A program made the position numbers and the translations under genes. A stretch of DNA of 64,000 bases from Streptomyces sp. NBC_01549. GTDB taxonomy: Bacteria > Actinomycetota > Actinomycetes > Streptomycetales > Streptomycetaceae. Positions within the stretch are counted from its first letter, which is position 1; each line of letters starts with the position of its first letter. Shown here piece after piece: positions 57,791 to 64,000 of this stretch. The notes below the pieces were generated by a model. It was given only the letters and a program-made list of their open reading frames with translations, ran no database searches and was not told where the DNA came from. The stretch lies in the NCBI RefSeq assembly GCF_026339955.1, contig NZ_JAPEPW010000002.1, forward strand, positions 1,488,001 through 1,552,000. The letters run 5' to 3'.

Positions 57791-59191
57791 CTAGCGGTTG
57801 GCCACCGCCTGCTTGACCAGTGTCTTTCCGAAGTCCCACATCAGACCGCCGCCGCTGTGCGCGTCGTCCATCACCGCGGTGAAGGCCTCCACGAACCGGT
57901 CCACGTCGGCCTCACCGATGATCAGCGGCGGGATCAGCTTGATCACCTCCAGGTGGTCGCCGGAGACCTGGGTGAGGATCCGGTGCCGCTGAAGCAGTGG
58001 GACGACGACCATCTGCGCGAACAGGCCCTTGCGCGCGGCCTGCAGCATGGTCCACCGGCTGCGCAGCTTGAGCGACTTGGGCCGCCCGAACTCGATGCCG
58101 ATCATCAGGCCCCGGCCGCGTACGTCGCTCAGCAGTTCGTACTTGTCGATGAGTGCCGTGAGCCGGGACCTGAGTTGTTCTCCCGTGGCCCGGGCGTTCG
58201 CCACGATCTGTTCGTTCTCCATCACGGAGAGCACGGCGAGCCCCGCCGCCATGGCCTGCGCGTTCGAGCCGAAGCTCGCCGAGTGAACGAGGACCCGGTC
58301 CATGGACGAGTAGACCTTCTTGAAGATCCAGTCCTTGCCGAGTGTCGCGCCGACCGGCACATAGCCGCCGGACAGCGCCTTCGCCACACACACCAGGTCC
58401 GGTTCGACGCCCTCCTCGTGCTGGTAGGCGTAGAAGTCCCCGGTCCGCCCGAGGCCCGTCTGCACCTCGTCCGCGATGAGCAGCGCCTTGTGCCGGTGCA
58501 GCAGTTCCTGCGCGGCGCGCAGATATCCGGGCGGGGCCTCGTGCACGCCCTTGCCCTGGATGGGCTCGACGATCAGCCCGGCGACATCGCCCTTCTTCAG
58601 CTCCTGGGCCAGAGCGTCGAGATCGCCGAGCGGAACGGCGGTGTCGGGCAGCAGCGGGGCGAAGCCGTCGCGGAAGCCGTCCTCGCCGTTCACGGACAGC
58701 GAGCCGGTGGTCAGCCCGTGGAAGGCGTGGGAGCAGTAGAGGATCCTCGGCCTCCCGGTGGCGTACCGGGCGAACTTGAGCGCGGTCTCCACCGCCTCGG
58801 TACCACTGTTGCCGAAGAACACCCGGTCCAGGTGCGGACTGTGGGTGAGCAGCCTCTCCGCGAGGAGCCCCGGCAGGGGCTGGCAGTCGAAGCGGGTGAG
58901 GTCGGCGAGCGAGGCGTCCAGGACATCGTGCAGCGCCTTGCGAACGACGGGGTGGTGGCGGCCCAGGCCCATCACCCCGAACCCGGCGAGCATGTCCAGG
59001 TAGTCGTTGCCGTCCGCGTCCCAGAAGTGCGCCCCCTCGGCCTTCTCGTACACCTTGTCGAAGCCGATGGTGTGCAGCATGCGCGGAAGCTGGTGGTTCA
59101 GGTACTTGGTATGCAGCTCGTAGCGCTCGGCTCCGCGCTCGGCGAGGAGCGCGCCGAGGTCGAACTCCCCCTTCTCCACAGGGTCGGTCAT
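57791..59191 (-). CDS. hpnO: Class III aminotransferase of the hopanoid operon (HpnO-like)
   Basis: The 466-residue class III aminotransferase carries LIADEVQTGLGRTG and CVAKALSGGYVPVGA (PLP lysine) and FFGNSGTEAVETALKFAR. It is the last gene of the hopanoid operon and overlaps dxs by 4 nt. Such enzymes at this position make the amine of aminobacteriohopanetriol. It is a paralog of the aminotransferase at 4752; the two are clearly separate genes. Confidence 0.85.
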   Translation of the reverse strand: MTDPVEKGEFDLGALLAERGAERYELHTKYLNHQLPRMLHTIGFDKVYEKAEGAHFWDADGNDYLDMLAGFGVMGLGRHHPVVRKALHDVLDASLADLTRFDCQPLPGLLAERLLTHSPHLDRVFFGNSGTEAVETALKFARYATGRPRILYCSHAFHGLTTGSLSVNGEDGFRDGFAPLLPDTAVPLGDLDALAQELKKGDVAGLIVEPIQGKGVHEAPPGYLRAAQELLHRHKALLIADEVQTGLGRTGDFYAYQHEEGVEPDLVCVAKALSGGYVPVGATLGKDWIFKKVYSSMDRVLVHSASFGSNAQAMAAGLAVLSVMENEQIVANARATGEQLRSRLTALIDKYELLSDVRGRGLMIGIEFGRPKSLKLRSRWTMLQAARKGLFAQMVVVPLLQRHRILTQVSGDHLEVIKLIPPLIIGEADVDRFVEAFTAVMDDAHSGGGLMWDFGKTLVKQAVANR

Positions 59192-61116
59192 TCCTGTTTC
59201 TCCTTGGACAACTCATCCTCGAACGGCACGTCCTTCGACAGCGCGTCCTTGACGGCCAGACCGGCGCTGATCCGCCCGGCGATCTCGACGGGCGTGAGAC
59301 CTATGTCGGCCAGCACCTCCCCGCGCTTGGCGTGCGCGAGGAATTGCTCCGGGATGCCGAAGCGCCGTACGGGCACGTCGACCTCGGCGTCCCCGAGCGC
59401 CAGCGCGACCGCCGCGCCGACGCCGGCCGCCCGGCTGTTGTCCTCGACGACCGCGACGAGCCGGTGCTCGGCGGCGAGGCCGGGCAGCGCCGGGTCGACG
59501 GGTTTGACCCAGCGCGGGTCGACGACCGTGCAGCCGACCCCACGGGCCTCCAGCAGCTCGGCCGCCTGGAGGCAGACCGGCGCCATGACGCCGACGGCGA
59601 CCAGGAGGACCTGCGGGGTGTCGTCGGAGCGGTGCAGGACGTCGAGTCCGCCCAGATGGTCGACCGCCTCGATCTCGGGGCCCACCGACTCCTTCGGGAA
59701 GCGGATCAACGTCGGCGCGTCGTCGACGGCGACCGCCTCCCGCAGCTGGGCCCGCAGCTGGTCGGCGTCGCGCGGCGCGGCGATCCTGAGGCCCGGCACG
59801 ACCTGGAGGATCGACATGTCCCACATGCCGTTGTGCGAGGCACCGTCGACGCCGGTGACCCCCGCCCGGTCCAGCACGAAGGTCACTCCGCAGCGGTGCA
59901 GGGCGACGTCCATGAGGAGCTGGTCGAAGGCCCGGTTGAGGAACGTGGCGTAGACGGCGACGACGGGGTGCAGGCCGCCGGTGGCGAGCCCTGCCGCCGA
60001 CACCGTGGCGTGCTGTTCGGCGATCCCTACGTCCCACACCCGGTCGGGGAACCGCTCGGCGAACTTCCCGAGCCCCACCGGATGCAGCATGGCCGCCGTG
60101 ATCGCCACGACGTCTTCCCGTTCCTCACCGATCCGGACGATCTCGTCGCCGAACACCGAGGTCCAGGACGGCCCGCCCGAGGGCGCGAGCGGCTCGCACG
60201 TCAGCGGGTCCATCACACCGACCGTGTGGAAGTGGTCCTCCTCGTGGGCGAGCGCGGGCTCGTAACCGCGCCCCTTCTCGGTCAGGCAGTGCACCAGCAC
60301 CGGCCCGTGGAAACGTTTCGCGCGGCGCAGCGCGGACTCCATGGCCCCGACGTCGTGTCCGTCGATCGGCCCGACGTACTTGAGCCCCAGGTCCTCGAAC
60401 ATGCCCTGCGGTGCGAAGGCGTCCTTGAACCCCTTCTTCGCGCCGTGCAGCGACTCGTAGATCGTGTGTCCGACGACGGGCGTGCGCAGCAGTACGTCCT
60501 TGCCCCAGGCGAGGACCTTCTCGTAACTGTCGGTCGTCCGCAGGGTCGCGAGGTGGTTGGCGAGGCCACCTATGGTCGGCGCGTACGAGCGTTCGTTGTC
60601 GTTGACGACGATGATCAGCGGGCGGTCCTTGGCGGCGGCGATGTTGTTCAGCGCCTCCCACGCCATGCCGCCGGTCAGCGCGCCGTCGCCGATGACCGCG
60701 ACGACATGGCCCTTCTCGCCCTGCACCTGACGGGCCTTGGCGAGCCCGTCCGCCCAGCCGAGCGCCGTGGAGGCGTGGCTGTTCTCGATGATGTCGTGCT
60801 CGGACTCCTCGCGCGAGGGATAGCCGGACAGGCCGCCCTTTCCCCGCAGCTTGGAGAAGTCCTGGCGTCCGGTCAGCAGCTTGTGTACGTAACTCTGATG
60901 GCCGGTGTCCCACAGGATGCGGTCGACGGGTGACTCGAAGACCCGGTGGAGCGCGATGGAGAGTTCCACCACCCCCAGATTGGGCCCGAGGTGACCGCCG
61001 GTCCTGGCGACCGCGTGCACCAAGAACTCCCTGATCTCATCCGCCAGTACACCGACGTCCGCCTCGGACAGCGCCTTCAGGTCGCGTGGTCCCCGGATGC
61101 TCTCCAGAATCGTCAC
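59188..61116 (-). CDS. dxs: 1-deoxy-D-xylulose-5-phosphate synthase
   Basis: A full-length 642-residue DXS. VIGDGALTGGMAWEALNNIAAAKDRPLIIVVNDN holds the TPP/Mg motif, ILWDTGHQSYVHKLLTGR the substrate region, and VGIAEQHATVSAAGLATGG the catalytic Glu domain. It condenses pyruvate and glyceraldehyde-3-phosphate, the first step of the MEP pathway. Placed in the hopanoid operon between ispG and the aminotransferase; the operon supplies isoprenoid precursors for hopanoids. Confidence 0.95.
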   Translation of the reverse strand: MTILESIRGPRDLKALSEADVGVLADEIREFLVHAVARTGGHLGPNLGVVELSIALHRVFESPVDRILWDTGHQSYVHKLLTGRQDFSKLRGKGGLSGYPSREESEHDIIENSHASTALGWADGLAKARQVQGEKGHVVAVIGDGALTGGMAWEALNNIAAAKDRPLIIVVNDNERSYAPTIGGLANHLATLRTTDSYEKVLAWGKDVLLRTPVVGHTIYESLHGAKKGFKDAFAPQGMFEDLGLKYVGPIDGHDVGAMESALRRAKRFHGPVLVHCLTEKGRGYEPALAHEEDHFHTVGVMDPLTCEPLAPSGGPSWTSVFGDEIVRIGEEREDVVAITAAMLHPVGLGKFAERFPDRVWDVGIAEQHATVSAAGLATGGLHPVVAVYATFLNRAFDQLLMDVALHRCGVTFVLDRAGVTGVDGASHNGMWDMSILQVVPGLRIAAPRDADQLRAQLREAVAVDDAPTLIRFPKESVGPEIEAVDHLGGLDVLHRSDDTPQVLLVAVGVMAPVCLQAAELLEARGVGCTVVDPRWVKPVDPALPGLAAEHRLVAVVEDNSRAAGVGAAVALALGDAEVDVPVRRFGIPEQFLAHAKRGEVLADIGLTPVEIAGRISAGLAVKDALSKDVPFEDELSKEKQE

Positions 61117-61144
61117 GCTCGGGCCCCCTCTCGGTCCGTGCTGA

Positions 61145-62302
<1,158 letters not shown>

Positions 62303-62306
62303 GTCG

Positions 62307-63329
62307 TCACCCGCGGCTTTCCGTGAAGGTCTCTCGGGCGGCGCGCAGCGACTCCTTGAGGGAGCCCATGGTGGCGAGGACGGCGGTCGGCTCGTAGCCG
62401 CAGTGCGCCATGCAGTTCGCGCACCGCTCGTCCTTGCCGCGCCCGTAGGAGTCCCAGTCGGTCTCCTCCAGGAGCTGCCTGTACGTCTGCACGTACCCGT
62501 CGCTCATCAGGTAGCAGGGCCGCTGCCAGCCGAAGAGCGAGTAGCTGGGGATCGCCCACGCGGTGCACGGGAAGTCGACCTTGCCTTCCAGGAAGTCCAG
62601 GAAGAGCGGGCTCTGGTTGAGCCGCCAGCGGCGCCGGTTGCCGCCCGAGAAGGCCTTCTTGAACAGCTCCCGGGTCTGCTGGACGCCGAGGAAGTGCTCC
62701 TGGTCGGGCGCCTTCTCGTAGGCGTAGGCGGGCGAGAGCATCATCTCGTCCACCTTCAGGTCGTCATTGAGGAAGTTGAGGACCTCGATGACGGTCTGCG
62801 GGGTGTCGGTGTTGAAGAAGGTCGAGTTGGTGGTGACCCGGAAGCCGCGCCGCTTGGCCTCCTTGATGGCCGCGACCGCCTCGTCGAAGGTGCCCTCCTT
62901 GGCCACCGACTCGTCGTGCCGCTCGCGCAGCCCGTCGATGTGCACGGCCCAGGCGAAATACGGCGAGGGCTTGAACTTGTCCATCTTCTTGCGCATCAAC
63001 AGCGCGTTCGTGCACAGGAAGACGAATTTCTTCTTGGCCACCAACTGCCGCACGATCTCGTCGATCTGCGGGTGCATCAACGGCTCGCCGCCGGCGATGG
63101 ACACCATCGGCGCACCGGATTCGAGGACCGCTCCCACGGCCTGGGCAACCGGCATGCGCTGCTTGAGCACCCCCGCCGGGTGCTGGATCTTGCCGCAGCC
63201 CTCGCACTTGAGATTGCAGGCGAAGAGGGGTTCCAACTCGACCAGCAGCGCGAATTTGTCCCGCTTCCTGAGCTTCTGTTCAAACAGGTACGCAGCGACC
63301 TTCATGGACTGCCGAAGCGGCATAGCCAT
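62307..63329 (-). CDS. hpnH: Radical SAM hopanoid biosynthesis protein HpnH
   Basis: A 340-residue radical SAM protein with the cluster motif CNLKCEGCGKIQHP (CxxxCxxC) near residue 40 and a C-terminal SPASM-like/DUF3463 part. It attaches adenosine to the hopene C-terminus to give adenosylhopane. Start is set at ATG 63329 (MAMPLRQSMKVAAYLFEQKL) because GGAGGTGA precedes it and homologs start so; a frame start 13 codons earlier is less likely. The next gene upstream ends five bases before it. Confidence 0.93.
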   Translation of the reverse strand: MAMPLRQSMKVAAYLFEQKLRKRDKFALLVELEPLFACNLKCEGCGKIQHPAGVLKQRMPVAQAVGAVLESGAPMVSIAGGEPLMHPQIDEIVRQLVAKKKFVFLCTNALLMRKKMDKFKPSPYFAWAVHIDGLRERHDESVAKEGTFDEAVAAIKEAKRRGFRVTTNSTFFNTDTPQTVIEVLNFLNDDLKVDEMMLSPAYAYEKAPDQEHFLGVQQTRELFKKAFSGGNRRRWRLNQSPLFLDFLEGKVDFPCTAWAIPSYSLFGWQRPCYLMSDGYVQTYRQLLEETDWDSYGRGKDERCANCMAHCGYEPTAVLATMGSLKESLRAARETFTESRG

Positions 63330-63334
63330 CTGGC

Positions 63335-63976
63335 TCACCTCCGAGGGAGCAACAAAGAACGGTGCCATTCAAAGAAAGCGGGAAGAACGGCACGAAGAAC
63401 ACGGAATGCTGATATTCCACCGTGCACTGTGCCGATTCGGACGAGCTCATGTTCAGGAGCGTCCACGACCACCCGCACGGCCGCAACCGGGCGCGCGCCC
63501 GCTCGCACGGCGCTGTGGAGCGTGGCCGCGGATTCCATGTCGACCGCGATCGCGCCGGTCGCGAACAGATCCGACCGTTCGTGACCGCGCACGACGTGGT
63601 CGGAGCCGGTGAGCGGCCCGGTGTGGACGGTGCGCCCGGGCACGGTACGCACGAGTTCCTTGACGAGCAGTTCGGTGCCCACGCACGGGGTGCTGCCGCG
63701 CGGGTCCCGGGTCTCCTCGGCGACCACGAGGTCACCGGGGTGCATGCCCGGGGCGAGCCCCGCGCAGAAACCCGTGGCCAGGACGGCGGCCTCGCTCAGC
63801 GCCGGGTCTGCGAGGATCCGGGTGAGCGAGCGCTCGGCGGCCTTGGGACCCATGCCGGTGCGCAGGACGGTGACGGGCCCGTCGGCCCCGGTACGGTCGC
63901 CGATGCGCAGGGCGAGGTGCTCGATGCCCAGCGCGCAGGCGATCAGCAGCGGGGCCCGATCGGGCTTCGTGCTCAT
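63335..63976 (-). CDS. hpnG: Purine/nucleoside phosphorylase of the hopanoid pathway (HpnG-like)
   Basis: A 213-residue phosphorylase (PNP/UDP family): CALGIEHLALRIGDR at the start, GMGPKAAERSLTRIL, TGFCAGLAPGMHPGDLVVAEE and the ribose-binding AIAVDMESAATLHSAV. HpnG removes adenine from adenosylhopane to give ribosylhopane. ATG at 63976 overlaps the upstream stop (TGATG). It lies directly before hpnH. Confidence 0.88.
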   Translation of the reverse strand: MSTKPDRAPLLIACALGIEHLALRIGDRTGADGPVTVLRTGMGPKAAERSLTRILADPALSEAAVLATGFCAGLAPGMHPGDLVVAEETRDPRGSTPCVGTELLVKELVRTVPGRTVHTGPLTGSDHVVRGHERSDLFATGAIAVDMESAATLHSAVRAGARPVAAVRVVVDAPEHELVRIGTVHGGISAFRVLRAVLPAFFEWHRSLLLPRR

Positions 63977-64000
63977 CAACCCCCCTTGACCTCGGCGAAC
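63976..64000 (-). CDS. C-terminal end of the upstream gene, probably squalene-hopene cyclase
   Basis: The last seven codons and TGA of a gene that extends beyond the right edge (FAEVKGG then stop), overlapping the HpnG start by 1 base (TGATG). In known hopanoid clusters the gene before hpnG is squalene-hopene cyclase, which is the likely identity; the sequence alone does not show it. Confidence 0.45.

Overview
The window is high-GC, gene-dense DNA with GTG/TTG starts, many 4-nt stop/start overlaps, two 'conservon' operons, rare TTA (bldA) codons and a hopanoid gene cluster. All of this points to a Streptomyces chromosome. No mobile elements, rRNA or CRISPR were seen. One tRNA gene (Pro, GGG) is present. 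All identifications come from reading the sequence and remembered family features; no database search was run.

Left part (1-17 kb). After a DUF574-type methyltransferase, a decayed oxidoreductase remnant and a hypothetical gene comes the most interesting locus. A rightward operon (2262-7160) encodes an acyl-CoA-dehydrogenase-fold flavoenzyme, a thioester-reductase-like SDR, a class III aminotransferase, an SRPBCC protein and a flavin reductase. A monocistronic lipase follows. A leftward operon (about 15025 to 8235) encodes an AarF/UbiB kinase, an LCM-type carboxyl methyltransferase, a small membrane protein, a DUF2156 (aminoacyl-tRNA-transferase-like) protein, a ferritin-like di-iron protein, a fatty acid desaturase and a secreted protein. 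A five-fold NPLxAL repeat protein and a TTA-containing sigma factor lie just upstream. Read together this fits a biosynthetic cluster for an aliphatic azoxy (N-N bonded) compound of the valanimycin/elaiomycin/azodyrecin type: fatty acyl thioester to aldehyde to amine to hydroxylamine, tRNA-dependent coupling to serine, N-N bond formation, then methyl-ester capping.

Middle (17-32 kb). A CsoR/CstR-like regulator with a visible operator, a secreted M4 metalloprotease, a DUF4916/Nudix-like gene and a truncated, frameshifted Ser/Thr kinase pseudogene are followed by conservon 1 (CvnA-B-C-D plus a divergent P450). Its operon ends in a small translationally coupled ORF and a single 864-residue polypeptide joining an indole prenyltransferase to a tryptophanase. 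Three genes of this operon carry TTA codons. An ABC exporter and tRNA-Pro close the region.

32-46 kb. A split transketolase behind a MerR/SoxR-like promoter, an XRE-cupin/GNAT pair, the tdh-kbl-lysR threonine catabolic operon, conservon 2 (CvnA-D plus a GAF protein), a metallo-beta-lactamase-fold hydrolase and a carboxymuconolactone-decarboxylase-like gene.

46-64 kb. A TPP-dependent 2-oxoacid decarboxylase, a Glu/Leu dehydrogenase and a TetR regulator sit behind a promoter flanked by two matching palindromes. Then come SGNH hydrolase, a DUF6250-like secreted protein next to a rhamnogalacturonan lyase remnant, an M23 peptidase under a c-di-AMP (ydaO-type) riboswitch, a GH36 alpha-galactosidase and a tyrosine phosphatase. 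The right end is the isoprenoid/hopanoid operon hpnG-hpnH-ispG-dxs-aminotransferase, with a divergently placed double operator beside an XRE-cupin regulator.
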